NCBI GenBank assembly: GCA_016617855.1
Contig: JAECUM010093561.1
Coordinates: 1-64,000 of the forward strand
Source: Megalonaias nervosa
Lineage: Eukaryota; Mollusca; Bivalvia; Unionida; Unionidae
Length of the DNA stretch: 64,000 nt
Direction: 5' to 3'
The notes under the pieces were generated by a model. The model was not told where the DNA came from and searched no databases. It saw nothing but the letters and a program-made list of their open reading frames with translations. This document shows positions 49,401 through 61,900 of this stretch, one piece after another. The position numbers and the translations under genes are program-made. Every line of letters starts with the position of its first letter. Position 1 is the stretch's first letter.

Positions 49401-49830
49401 TGTCAAGTGACTTGGTAAACTAAGTTTTAGAAAACATAATATTTTCAAGTCGTTTCTACCTGTTTTGTGTCCCAAATGCGAAAAGTCTGAATGTTTCTAT
49501 TATTTTATTTGAATCAGCTTGTAATTTGGCTCACGAGTATCAGCAATTACCCTTTGTATGATGTGCATTAACAACATTGAGATAAGCACTGCTTCATGTT
49601 TCATTATTCATAAAGATTTATATGGAGTAGGCCAATTAGCCCTTGTTACAAGGCAAAAACATTTTTTTTTTAAATTTAAAAAAAAATTCAAGGGACACAA
49701 CTCTGATTATCAATTAATCATTTGTCTCTATTACTATAAAGCAAACATAACAATATGCACACATTTCTTATTTAAAGGTTTTACTTTTAAGCAGCTTTTG
49801 AATAAACACAAAAAAACTTGAGCAGAAAAG
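46476..49830. other. No gene seen
   Basis: AT-rich sequence. The small open frames (for example 47804-48022) have no recognisable domain. An A-run lies at about 46902-46914. Confidence 0.35.
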
Positions 49831-49834
49831 TGCT

Positions 49835-49957
49835 CAAATAGCTAAAAGTTAATGTAGTTAACACAGCTATTCAAATAGCTAAACATGAATGTAATTACCA
49901 CAGCTATTCAAATAGCTAAAAGTGAATGTAATTACCACAGCTATTCAAATTGTTAAA
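49835..49957 (+). repeat. 37-bp tandem repeat, about three copies
   Basis: CAAATAGCTAAAAGTGAATG..TAATTACCACAGCTATT starts at 49835, 49872, 49909 and partly at 49946. Confidence 0.9.
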
Positions 49958-50171
49958 GCCTTCTTCAATAAAAGAAAATGATTTAATTCATTATATATCA
50001 GTTCAATTAAACAGTATGTCAACTTCTTTTGGTAGCACAATATTGCCATCTATATATGAAATAGAGCCTGAGTGACAGCAACAAAGAAAGTGTCATCTTT
50101 AGAAAATTGTGGATGTTAATGATAATCACTTTGAAACAAATGCTGTTTTTGTATTATCCTTGCTCATCAGC

Positions 50172-50364
50172 TGAGTACAACTGCAAACAATGAAGGTCCT
50201 GATCTGTCATTGCATAATGTGCAGGCAGATCTGGGTATTTGTTGTTTGTCCTGCTGATTACTCCTAACAAAAACTGCACAGACCCAGACCTGCCAACACA
50301 TCTTCCAACAGAAGATCTGGGTCAGTGGAGCTTGTTTCTAGACACAGTTTATAAGCAGGTATAT
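50172..50364. mobile_element. Palindromic MITE copy
   Basis: GTCCTGATCTGTCATTGCATAATG / GGCAGATCTGGG stems, the GATTACTCCTAACAAAAACTGC link and the AGTTTATAAGCAGGTATATA right end. Confidence 0.78.
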
Positions 50365-50860
50365 ACAGCACTTCCATGTCAAGCTCATTATTATATTCAA
50401 ATAAAAACAATAAGCAAATATACAGAAAGTTTCAGGTTTTGGTTATGAACACAGTCAAATTAAACATTGATGGCTGGTTCAAAAAATAAGTTCTCTTTAA
50501 CAATTCTGTGTTTAGCTCCATGACTGTGAAACTGATTCCAATAGAGTCCTTGATTGGATGCATATATACAGAAGTCTCGTATAATTACATTTTCTAAAAT
50601 TTAACTGCAGACCACTAATAGCTTGATGGTAATTATGTAATAGCATTACAGTTACCATTTCTGTAGCTGCAACCATGCATTTTCAAAACTTGCACACTGA
50701 CAAATATAAAACAAGAAAAATGACAAGCAAGTTATCTAAGATATTTCACAACCAAACTACTTCTACAAAATAAATTACAAGAAGAGAATGTTTTTGCCAT
50801 TTAAAATGTGAAAAGAGTAATCCCTTTATTTACAAAGCAATTCAAAGTTAACACATCTTT
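50365..50860. other. No feature seen
   Basis: Nothing recognised. Confidence 0.3.
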
Positions 50861-50866
50861 CAAAAG

Positions 50867-50920
50867 TGTATGTATGTATGTATGCATGTATGTATGTATG
50901 TATGTATGTATGTATGTATG

Positions 50921-51005
<85 letters not shown>
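50867..51005. repeat. Compound microsatellite (TATG)n(TA)n(CA)n
   Basis: TATG units (with one TGCATG interruption) run to about 50925. TA units follow to about 50981, then CA units to about 51005. Confidence 0.97.
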
Positions 51006-51006
<1 letters not shown>

Positions 51007-52340
51007 GACATCATACTTAATGTATAGTGTTCCCTCTTTATAAAACTGTTGATGTGAGACAGTATTATATAACATTATACACCATGGGATTTCCATAATG
51101 GCTGTGCCATGAGAGTGTGTTAAAACACAACATTAAAGTATTTAATGATATAAAATCACATTATATATTGGTTTCATAAGCCAGAAGCAAAATTAAAATT
51201 GACCACTTTAGTTGGAATGACGACTATAGCTGTCTTATGAGCAGTATAACAAGGGGTTCTATAGTGAGGAACCAACATGTATAATAATGCACATAGCCAT
51301 GAATAGCACAATACCACAAGGTTATAAATGTATTCACTCTATTCAAAAGAGAGTGAAAATTTTTGCTGATCAAATGAATCTTCTAACCACTTGCATGATC
51401 AGGTGAGGGCTCATTCATAGTTGTTGACCAATGAGTCACTTTAATAGAACTAATAAGAAGTTCTGTTGAGAATATTCCTGACTTTGTCCACTCAAAGTCC
51501 CTACTTTGCTACATAAGTTAGTCGTCCGTTTTTTTTTTATATCATGCTCATACAAGTGCTTCACTCTCACTCTTCGTTACTAATAAACATGAGAGGGAGT
51601 GCAGGCTGGTCTCAATTTGTAATTACTTACAACTGGCGTAAAATGAGTCACAGAACATGTTATGGAAAACAACCTATACATATCGCCTGAAAAGTCATCA
51701 ACTTTTATATTTATATTCATATTTTAACTTCTTGGGTAAGTTACTTATTGTCATGGTCAGGTGGATTTGTCTGAGGTTTTTCAACCCTTGAACCAGACCT
51801 GCGATCACAAATTACACCTGCAGACCAGTTTTTCTGTTGATTGTTGATTGTTCTACAAAGAATTTCAAGCAAAAAAGAGTATAGACCCCAATGTACCAAT
51901 GAATGAAGTGTCAGCAAAACAATGTGTAGGTATATGCCAACTCCAGATGTGCATTATATAAGGGTAAGGAAGGTAGTACCGTACATCCTAACTATAACAG
52001 TGTCCATAGGAGCCATAGAGTATACCACCTTACAGTGACATGGTATTTTAGTGAAATACAATATACATATAATTTGATTACCGTTTAATGAAATGGGATC
52101 CATGACTGTACTGACCATATGGTACGAACCAAGTTAATGAAGGGCCTTATGGTGAAGGAGTTATCTTCCTTGGTCTATGAGGTCTGTGATTATGATGGAT
52201 GGCTCCCAGTGGGGACCAGTGCAGCACCCTGGTGGGTATTCAATGAAGCTCCCAGTATCAATTGCATTGTGGTAATTTTTAATATAGCTTAATTTCTGGT
52301 GCACTAAAGTTTTTAATTAACAGAAGAAATGAAAGCATTC
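51006..52340. other. No gene; weak Tigger-like remnants
   Basis: TATAGTGTTCCCTCTTTATAAAACTG at 51024 and CAGTATAACAAGGGGTTCTATAGTGAGG near 51242 look like facing ends of a Tigger-like MITE. TCCTAACTATAACAGTGTCCATAGGAGCC near 51988 resembles the monomer of the 26470 array. Similarity is partial. Confidence 0.35.
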
Positions 52341-54345
52341 ATACATGGATTCATACGGAGACAACTTTAAACTGGTTTGCATTAAAAAAATGCACTACCA
52401 AAGCAACATGCTGTCTGGATTCATAGCTGATGAGATGGGGCATAAGACAGACCCATTCATTAAGAGCAACGTGCTTAGTTGCATTTCTGATGCTTCTTTC
52501 AACCATGAATTCAAACCATTCCTATCAAAATTTATTCTTCACATGTTTGTTTCATCAATGAGGCAGGAATTTATTGCATCCATCGTCAATGCTGCAATTT
52601 ATGACATATCTTTGATAGGTAAAGACTTTGGAGTGTACATTATGCAATATAACCAACTGTAATGTTTATGTACTATAAAATTAGTTTGCATTGTTAATAC
52701 TGTCTATATTTTCTTGATTTATTATAATCATGTCTATAATAACAGATCTTGATATGTGAAATATTACTGGCATAGAACATGATATTGTTCATCTTTGTTT
52801 TTGCAGCGACTCTCTAATAATGATCTCAAATATTTTGTACAGTGAATTAAAACTCAAGCTGAGAACTAAATTAGTATCTCCTTTCCTTGTATCAAATTTC
52901 ATAGAATATGACAGACTGCTACAATCCACATCAATCAGGGGGATGTTTGTCATATTTCAAATATTCTATCGATGACTGACTAGAGAAAGGAGATGTCTGC
53001 AATGACTCAGTGAGTGGGGTAAATCATGAAACTTATTCTTCCAATCAGGTATCAATATTCACCCAAGAGACTGAAAGTTATATTAGAACAATCATGCTCA
53101 GTTAGTTTTATACATTATTACTCCTCAGCTGATAGGAAAGCAGAACCCAAAATGAAAATTAACTAATACAAACAGTATATTTCTTATCTAATACAAAGCA
53201 GTAAGTTATTAATCACCTCTATGGCAGGGTATTGTGATTGAATTAAGTGGTACACAGAGTTGAAGGTTTACTACTGTTTTTTGTGAATGAATATGGCAGA
53301 ATTCCACTGTTTCTGAATCGGGACACATTATAAGAAACAAAAACTGTATTTTAAGAAGGTACATGATATGCTCCCGAGACCATCTGTCAACATACCAAAG
53401 GACACAATACCATGACCCGATCACTCCTTTAACTGGCTTATCCCAACAGCAGGAATGCCATGACTGTGTTGTACCTAGAATCCCAGGGCAGGGGACACAC
53501 AACATTTCAAAAGGACAAATAAAAATACTAGATAGTGCTTAATGCACTAGTAATGGTAAAATAAAATACAAGATAATCTTATTTGCTTTGACAGTTTTAC
53601 TCTCATATCTTTGCCATCTGCACTCCCACTCACTATCATCTTTTTCCTTAGATATTTATGTTGTTGTAATAAATGTTTTATCAAGTGTTCAAGTAATCAA
53701 AAAAAAAACTTCACGTCTGAATACCTGCTTCACATGAAAAGAACTGTATTACAGAAATTTTTGCTCAGATCTTGCTCTCATAGTATTTTAGTGTTCATCA
53801 GTATCATCATCATCCTTAACTTTATCATCCAGAACCGAATATTATCACAATGCCCACTCATTATCTACCTGCATTTATTATAATAATTTCCTTTTTTTAA
53901 ATTATTCTTATTTTCAAAATATTTAATTGATTAAATACCAAACTGTTCACTTACGAATGCTTTTCACCCCAGAATCCTTTTCTTGTTTATGTAACTTTCA
54001 AAATATGTTAAATTAACAGCCATCAGACACTTTGCTCTGCAATTCAGACAACCACTAGAAACCTTGAATGCATGTTCTTTTGAAATGGTATTTAATTAAC
54101 ATCTGAAAGTTATCGCTTTTGGTGACTTTGGCTGTTGCTAGCACCAACAATTTGATGGACAGATATGGACTAAATACAAATAGGCAAATTCTTTTTATTA
54201 TTCACAGCCGAAAAAAGCATGCCCACTGGAGCCAAGATTAGGGGCATACAAGTCAAAATATTGTGGGAAACACACAATTCCGTATTGATAACATTCCCCA
54301 AAATATGAAATGAATCAGGTAAGGGGTTACTGAGTAGCATCTTAA
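52341..54345. other. No gene supported
   Basis: An open frame of 105 codons (52345-52662, plus) has no domain I recognise. No repeats stand out. Confidence 0.3.
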
Positions 54346-54350
54346 TAATA

Positions 54351-54403
54351 GTTGCCTAAAAGTGCCTAATGGTTGCCTAAAAGTGCCTAATAGTTGCCTA
54401 AAA
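54351..54403 (+). repeat. 21-bp tandem repeat
   Basis: GTTGCCTAAAAGTGCCTAATA starts at 54351, 54372 and 54393. Confidence 0.9.
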
Positions 54404-55319
54404 ATGTCAGTCTTACTTGCTCAAAGTGCAGACCTCTGGAACTGATTCTGTAAGGTTTCCTAGAGCTTAAGCTATCAAAATTTCAGTGTATTAAGTTAAA
54501 TACTAGATTTATTGACAGTCATAAAAATGGCAAAGCAGTCTTCATTGTTACCACTCACTACACATTTTTACACTGAGCCATATAAACGATCTTCTTTTAC
54601 GCTTATTTGTACAGTATAATTGTGGCATATGTTAATAGCTATCAGTTATGAACAAACTTGTCCCATAAGGTCAACTGCAAAAATCTACCTCAGAGACAAT
54701 CAGAATCTCCAACACAAAGGGTACATTTCATCTGACCAAGTGCTGCAACACCATCATCAAATTTGCCAAAAACCCCATTAAGAACATAACACAGGTCACA
54801 GAATTAGACTGAGATTACATTCCCTGTTTTGCATGAAAGGTCTATACCATGATCTAAACTAGATGAATGGATACAAAGAAATAATAAGCTATTCATGATT
54901 CATATCCCAATTTAAAATCATTATTCATGTGTATATTTATAAAATGATGTCATCATTAAGGAGTTGCTCTAACCCATTGGACTTTTTATATTTAGATATG
55001 TGAAATATCACGTAGAACATCAGAATTGTGCCAAATTGTAATGCCATGATAAGTCAATGCGTAACACTCGAGTCACTCAATTGATTTTTCTGCAAAAACA
55101 ATTTTGAAACAGTTTCTCATCAAACTGGAAGCTGACAATGGCCTACAAGCTAAGAGGCCCCCCCCCCCATTCCCCTAACAGTAAATAAATTTATCACATA
55201 GAATAATCTATGTTATGGACAGACTGTCAGAGGAACATGCATATGGACACCAGTGTTTACCATGTTGAGCTTCTGCTAATGAATGATAAATAAATCAGGT
55301 AATTAACAGAAAGCTACCA
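54404..55319. other. No feature seen
   Basis: AT-rich sequence with a C-run at 55160-55169. Confidence 0.3.
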
Positions 55320-55450
55320 TATATATTCACTTAAAAGTCAAGTTCAATTGCAGACATCATAGACCCTGATCTTCCATTGCATAATGCGCTGGCAGATCAC
55401 TGTACGTTCCCTGCTCTAATGATTACTCCTAACAAACTGCATAGACACAC
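55320..55450. mobile_element. Palindromic MITE, 3'-truncated copy
   Basis: TATATTCACTTAAAAGTCAAG, GATCTTCCATTGCATAATGC / GGCAGATCAC and the ATTACTCCTAACAAACTGC link. The second hairpin and the right end are missing. Confidence 0.72.
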
Positions 55451-56198
55451 AACATGCTTATTCATTTATATTGGGTTTTTTTTAAAGTTATATTCTTTAC
55501 CTTTTATTCCATTCTGAACCTTTAAAGCATTGCAAATATGTAAACTGAACCAAATACTGTATTTGCCCTGCAGCTGTGGAATCAAAAGCTGTCAAGACTA
55601 ACAAAGTCTGGATTGGCCAAGATTCAAAATCATGAATAAGAGAGAATGAGACTGACTATACTGGTTCTGTCAAAGTAGAAAATGATGACAGGAATGAACA
55701 AGGACCAGTCTAATCACTGAGAATCTAGACTACATCAAAGCTGGGAAAGACAGCAAATTAATGGTCATTTTTTGTCTAATATTTACCCTAAGTTCAGCTT
55801 CACTCTTAAATAAACCTAAAACAAATCAATATGACCTCTGATTGATCTTCTAGTACAGAATATTGATGTTATTTGGTTAGGGCTAAGGATCCTGTGGACA
55901 AGTCATGAACCCTGATTTCAAATTACTGTCGAAATATCAGTTACAGCAACAGAGTGTTTTCAGTCTCTTAAAATGTTATATGCTTGTACCAATTCCCTTT
56001 TAAAAAATATTTTTCCCAAATTTTGCATCAAATTTTTCTTGCATCCCTGCACTAGGCTTCTTGAATAACAATTTATAGGTAATTTATGGGGAGGAATTTT
56101 TATGAATTATGTGGTGACGAAACACAAAATATCTGAAAATAAAATCAGGAAAAAACAAACTGAAACATATGGGTCTTGGTAAAAGTCTATCAAATTTA

Positions 56199-56257
<59 letters not shown>

Positions 56258-56700
56258 GGCTCAAGATAAATTACATTACTCCATAATTACATGATTTATG
56301 TCAATGCCATGGGCTCCAACACAACTAGTAACTATTAAGACCAAAGAAGCAGACAGATTCATGATGGTACTATTTTAAACAGCACTGTTTCTGTATTATT
56401 TGAATTACATTGTTTCAATTGGAATTGCTTTGTAAACAACAGGTTTTTCTTTAAAAAAAACATGAAAGGAAATGCATGAAACTGAATAAAAATAAAAATA
56501 AATGATAAAAATGTACTGTGCATCATAGCTTGAACACGCAGCTACAAATATATGAAACAAAATATTGTAGACAATGATTTTAACACAAAGCAGCAAAACA
56601 AAACATGGAAGAAAAATAAATAAAACTCAAGCAGTTGAATAAAGTTCATCCACAAAGTGCTGGAGGTGTCCACATGCAAAGGGATGGCACAACATTAGTA
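55451..56700. other. Downstream of the phosphatase stop; likely includes 3' UTR
   Basis: Contains a (TA)n run at about 56202-56255. The only AATAAA on the minus strand that I find in this stretch is at about 55503-55508, which would give a 3' UTR of about 1.2 kb. That assignment is weak. Confidence 0.3.
56202..56255. repeat. (TA)n microsatellite
   Basis: About 27 uninterrupted TA units. Confidence 0.97.
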
Positions 56701-56707
56701 TACTGTA

Positions 56708-58847
56708 CTATGATACCTGGATGACTTCAAGACTCCCATGAAGGGAATTATGACTCCCATGAAGTGAGCTGTGACTACCGTGTATAGAACTGTGACTCCC
56801 ATTTGATGAGATGCTGCTAGTTGATTGGTAAGGATCAGTGGAGCCTTGGTAATTACATCCAAGAGCTGGGGAGAACTGGTCTGCTGCCATGCCACATTGC
56901 TGGAAAAACTTACTAAATGGATAATGCACAAAAGAAGATCCCGTACCTTCTTCGTCTGAATTTAACATGTCATCAAGACTGCGAGATTTTCTGCTGGCTT
57001 CATATGCCTGTGTTTTTAGCATGGCAGTTTCCATTGCAGTTGTGATTTGTCTATAAATTTCTCTCTCCGAATATTTGCCAAGTCTGAATTTTATATCACC
57101 CATACACCCTGACTGTTTCGACTTTTTACCATTTTGAAGCATATATGTCTCTGAGGTATCATCCTGGGATGCACTACTACCAGAATTAGGTGAATCTTGA
57201 CAATCTGACCCAAGGTCAAAGGTTGGATATGTAGAGAATGCAATACTATTGGGTCGCACAATCGTACGTTTGACCCGACCTTCCCGTGACCTAAACTTGA
57301 CCTTGCTAGTACCAACTGTTGTTGGGGATGCAAGAGAGGAATTATAGGAACTGGTGCTGCTTGTGCTTGTGATACTCCCTGGTGTCATTGGTGACATTGG
57401 TGAAAGCGGTTCAGAAGTCTTTAATTCGTCTATAGATGTATTATGAGGCCGTTTGACTCCTACAGACAGATAGCTATTCTCTTCAATCTTAGTGCAGCAT
57501 GGTGTAAAATTAAGTTTGTCCAATGAGGTAGTGGGAAATGTTTGAAATGATATATTTTCTTTTGTCTCTTCTAACTTGGCACATGAATCTGAATCAGCAT
57601 GGGAGAAATTCAGTTTTGCTAATGATGAAGTAGGAGACTGCAAATTTGTCGAAGAGGAAGGAGCAGTCAAAGAAAATGACTTCAACTTTACTTTTTGTGT
57701 GGTTGTAATTGAACATGCATTTGCACTTGGAATGGTGAGATCACTAGACACACAAGAAGATGAAGTCACAGGTATTGGTGATGATGCTGCTGATGTTGTT
57801 GCTATGGTAACAGTCACATTGTTTTCCATAGATCTGAAACTGTCTGTTGGGGACTCTGGTGTGATTGGCGATAATGCAAGTGAAAGTGCCCTTAAAGGGC
57901 GCTTTTGTGTACTCAACCTTGCAAATTCGTCTTTGAATAAGAAAGGGGATGATGTATACAGCACATTTTCTTGCATTGGAGATTGTAAAATATTGCTAGT
58001 CCCCACATTTAGACACAGTGGTGGCCACAATGAGGGTGGTTTTGATAACTCATTCTGTAATTGGTCGATATCTTGACTATGCAAAACCTGTGATGGTGAT
58101 ACAGGTTTTATTTGATTGCTGGACTTTTCATCTGAAAGAGGTGATGATGTACTTGAGATTAGTTGAGATATACCAGTATTGGATGAATGAGGACAGAATA
58201 ATGTAGGTCCAGAAATGGTTGACTCTGAACTGCATGGGAAAGGGCATGGAGGGTCTTCCCTATTACCAGTCACTGCCCACCTCTCTGTAAGTGTCTTACT
58301 GAACACTGAATGTTCACCTCCACTTTGTAAGGATCTAAATACTGACTGCACCTCAAACTGACTGTATGTTCTCTCAGACCAAGACCTAGCTGTAGATTCC
58401 ATGCAAACTTGGAATGGAGAAAATTGTGAATTTGAAGAGATTTCTGTTAAACTCCCTGAATCACATGATGGGCTCCAGAATGGTGCTGCCAGTTCTACAG
58501 AAGGTTCTGAACTTTGTGAAAAATTAGAATCTTTGTCTGATAATATACCCTTAGTAAGAGATCCACCGCACAAGTCTTTGGTACCCAGAAATTTTGCCTG
58601 CAAAGACAAGTTCTTCGTGTCAAAGTTGAAAGGTTTTATGTTTTTTGCCCCGGGCGATGAAGGGCTACAAGACTGTAGATCCATGACATAATTGGACCAA
58701 GTTCTATTTTCACTCTGTCGTGAAGAAATATTCCCATTCTTATCTTCTTTTCCCAGTGCCTCGTGTTTTATCTGTTTTTCCCATTCCAAAAGCTGCCCTA
58801 AGAAATTGAAATTGGGTGAGATCGTGGGTCTCTTGTCTTTCACATAT
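56708..58847 (-). CDS. DUSP8/16-like: DUSP terminal exon (end of catalytic domain and long tail)
   Basis: 2,140 bp ending in TAG at 56710-56708. The open frame runs upstream to a Met at 58888, but those 13 codons are intronic: the acceptor TTTTGCAG lies at 58855-58848 and the first base completes an Arg codon from exon B. Close to the stop, a seven-residue unit GSH(S/N)S(I/L)H is repeated three times before GSLEVIQVS (about 56710-56800). Confidence 0.96.
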
Positions 58848-58897
58848 CTGCAAAACACAGCAAAAAAGCCAATTACTACCACAGCCATGTGTATTGG

Positions 58898-58965
<68 letters not shown>

Positions 58966-61900
58966 TATAGATATATATATGTATGTATGTATGATAAAAA
59001 TGAATATGTCCAAGTGCCAGTTCATATGTAGTAAAATCTGTAAATCTGTTCATCCAACAGGAAATCAGTAATATATTTCTATTTTATACTTTCAAGTTCT
59101 CTCACATCATCATCACTTTTCAAGTAAGTACATTATACTTGTAAAGTATTTTTGCAAATAAAAACCTTGATGTCACTGTCATGTCAATTATGGCATTGTT
59201 GATAGGCTGATATATAAAAAACTTCTTTACATTTAAAGTCTATATACAACACTTAAATACACAAATGCATTTATGTGACTGACAAAACTACAAAACATCT
59301 CCCACAGTCTGAGACTAAACAAAACAAAATGAACTCGTCAGAAATGCACTCAACACAATTTCCTTATTTATCGTCATCATTTTCCTCCAGTAAACTGACA
59401 CCCCTCAACTTTGAATACCAAAACAAATTTTGGTCAATTTTATGCTAAACTACCCCACCCCTCCATAAAACGGAAACTTACTTCAAACTTGGAAATGTAT
59501 TTTAACTATGAAATAACGGACACATGGTGGAAGTGATTAATTACTGTTAGCAAGAACTGTAGTAGGTTGATTGGTGAGACAAAGACCTGAAAAATGTCCC
59601 AAGGGCAGATGAGGTTAAAACAATACTTTACAAGTGCACCAACACAGATTAGGTCTGACAATACGAAAATCTTAAAGTCTTTGCACCATAAAAAGAGCCA
59701 TCTTTTAAGGCAAACTATCAATAACTCAATGCTTGTAAGTAAGTCATTTAAGAAAGATTATATTTATCTGCTTATTATGTAACTGTCATTGAAACTATCC
59801 ATTTGTATATTTCTGTTTGTTTTTTTAAATTAAAATATCAAAGCATTTGGCCTTGCTTTCTGATGCTTTGATGGTGAAGGCCAATAAAACATTACTCTAA
59901 ATGCCAGATTCATTCGTCCATACATGGATTTAAGTAATCATGACTGTTGTTTGTCTTCACTTGCAGATCCATTTGTCAGAACAAGCCAGCTAAGGGTCAT
60001 AGGATTGAACTATCCTTACAGGATAAAATTGGTCTTATCAATGAGTATGACTCTATGCCAAAACAGACAATGAATAAACAAGGAAAAAATTTGACATAGG
60101 AACATCTACTGTTAGAGACATTCTAAAGAAAATGGAATTCTACATGACTGAATTTGGGAATAACTGATATGCAAACAATAGTTTTAACAATGCCCTGAAA
60201 TCTGACAAACTGAATGATCATGTGTGGAAATGGTTTAACCAAGCAAGGACAATCTGAGTGACTCACCTATAGGCATCATCCGAAGACATGCCAAGGTGTT
60301 TCATAATGTAGGCAATGGCAAGTGTAGGAGAGCGTGAAATCCCTGCTAGGCAGTGGACCAGAACGCAGCCATTTGACTCACGAACCTTGTCTAGAAAAAA
60401 AAATCACAGATGCTAGATAGATTGTGAAAGATTAAATATAGAAATAAAGAAATATCACAAGGATAGTTAAGGCAAGTGTATTTTGTGTCACTACTGCTAA
60501 TGTTTAAAAAGCAAAAAAAATTATTTACTATATCATTTACTGCAGATAAATTAGGCTGATCTTTTCATATCACTCAGACAAATGTCTGGTTGTTAAATAA
60601 ATCTGGCTGATATTCTGACCAACTAATTTTTAATATTTTCTCTTGGTGCTAAAACTAAAGCAAATGAAATGTTCTTACCATCCATAAAAAAAATTTACAA
60701 AAAAAAACTGACATGACACTAGAATGAAACAATAATTTGATCTGAACATTACAGATAAATATATGTACAGATATATGACTTTATAACCAACAATTCTCTT
60801 TGATTTTCAATTCTTGTTTCCCAATGAAACTAAAGTGATAAGAGATTTTAGAGTTCATATTAACATGCACAATTAAAATGACAGCAGAAGACCTACACAA
60901 GTCCGATGATGCCCACTTACTAGCTTTCTTCATCAACGAAACAATTTCTTGATATAGTTTTCTATATTACTGGTCTCTCCAAAATATAATGGACATGTGT
61001 GTATCGTTATAAATCAATGTACATATATGTATCTATGATTCAATGTACATATATGTATCTATGATTCAATGTACATAGGTGTATCTATATGGTTCAATGT
61101 ACATATGTGTATCTATATGATTCAATGTACATATGTGTATCTATATGAATGAATGTACATATGTGTATCTATATGAATGAATGTACATATGTGTATCTAT
61201 ATGACTGAATGTACATATATGTATCTACATGAATCAATGTACATATGTGTACCTATATGATTCAATGTACATATATGTATCTATATGAATGAATGTACAT
61301 ATGTTTATCTATATGATTCAATGTACATATATGTATCTATATGACTCAATGTACATAAGTGTACCTATATGATTCAATGTACATACATGTATCTATATGA
61401 ATGAATGTACATATATGTATCTATATGACTCAATGTACATATGTGTACCTATATGACTCAATGTACATACATGTATCTATATGAATGAATGTACATATAT
61501 GTATCTATATGACTCAATGTACATATGTGTACCTATATGACTCAATGTACATACATGTATCTATATGAATGAATGTACATATATGTATCTATATGACTCA
61601 ATGTACATATGTGTACCTATATGACTCAATGTACATACATGTATCTATATGAATGAATGTACATATATGTATCTATATGACTCAATGTACATATGTGTAC
61701 CTATATGACTCAATGTACATACATGTATCTATATGAATGAATGTACATATATGTATCTATATGACTCAATGTACATATGTGTACCTATATGACTCAATGT
61801 ACATACATGTATCTATATGAATGAATGTACATATATGTATCTATATGACTCAATGTACATATGTGTATCTATATGATTCAATGTACATATGTGTATCTAT

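Noticed and set aside
50801..51096. Overlapping frames of Tyr-Ile and Cys-Val repeats
   Set aside because: They are translations of the compound microsatellite.
52345..52662. 105-codon plus-strand open frame
   Set aside because: No domain, no splice context and no neighbours; too short to call in this AT-rich sequence.
57576..58076. 166-codon plus-strand open frame
   Set aside because: It lies antisense to the phosphatase tail; a Ser-rich coding strand often leaves the opposite strand open.
58848..58888. Upstream Met extension (13 codons) of the long minus-strand frame as a protein start
   Set aside because: The acceptor at 58848 and the perfect in-frame join to the active-site exon show that these codons are intron.
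60918..60960. Possible extra exon (minus strand) ending AAAGCTA|GTAAGT, reading YQEIVSLMKKA in one frame
   Set aside because: A 41-bp insertion would break the otherwise perfect reading frame between the two catalytic exons, and the acceptor is poor.
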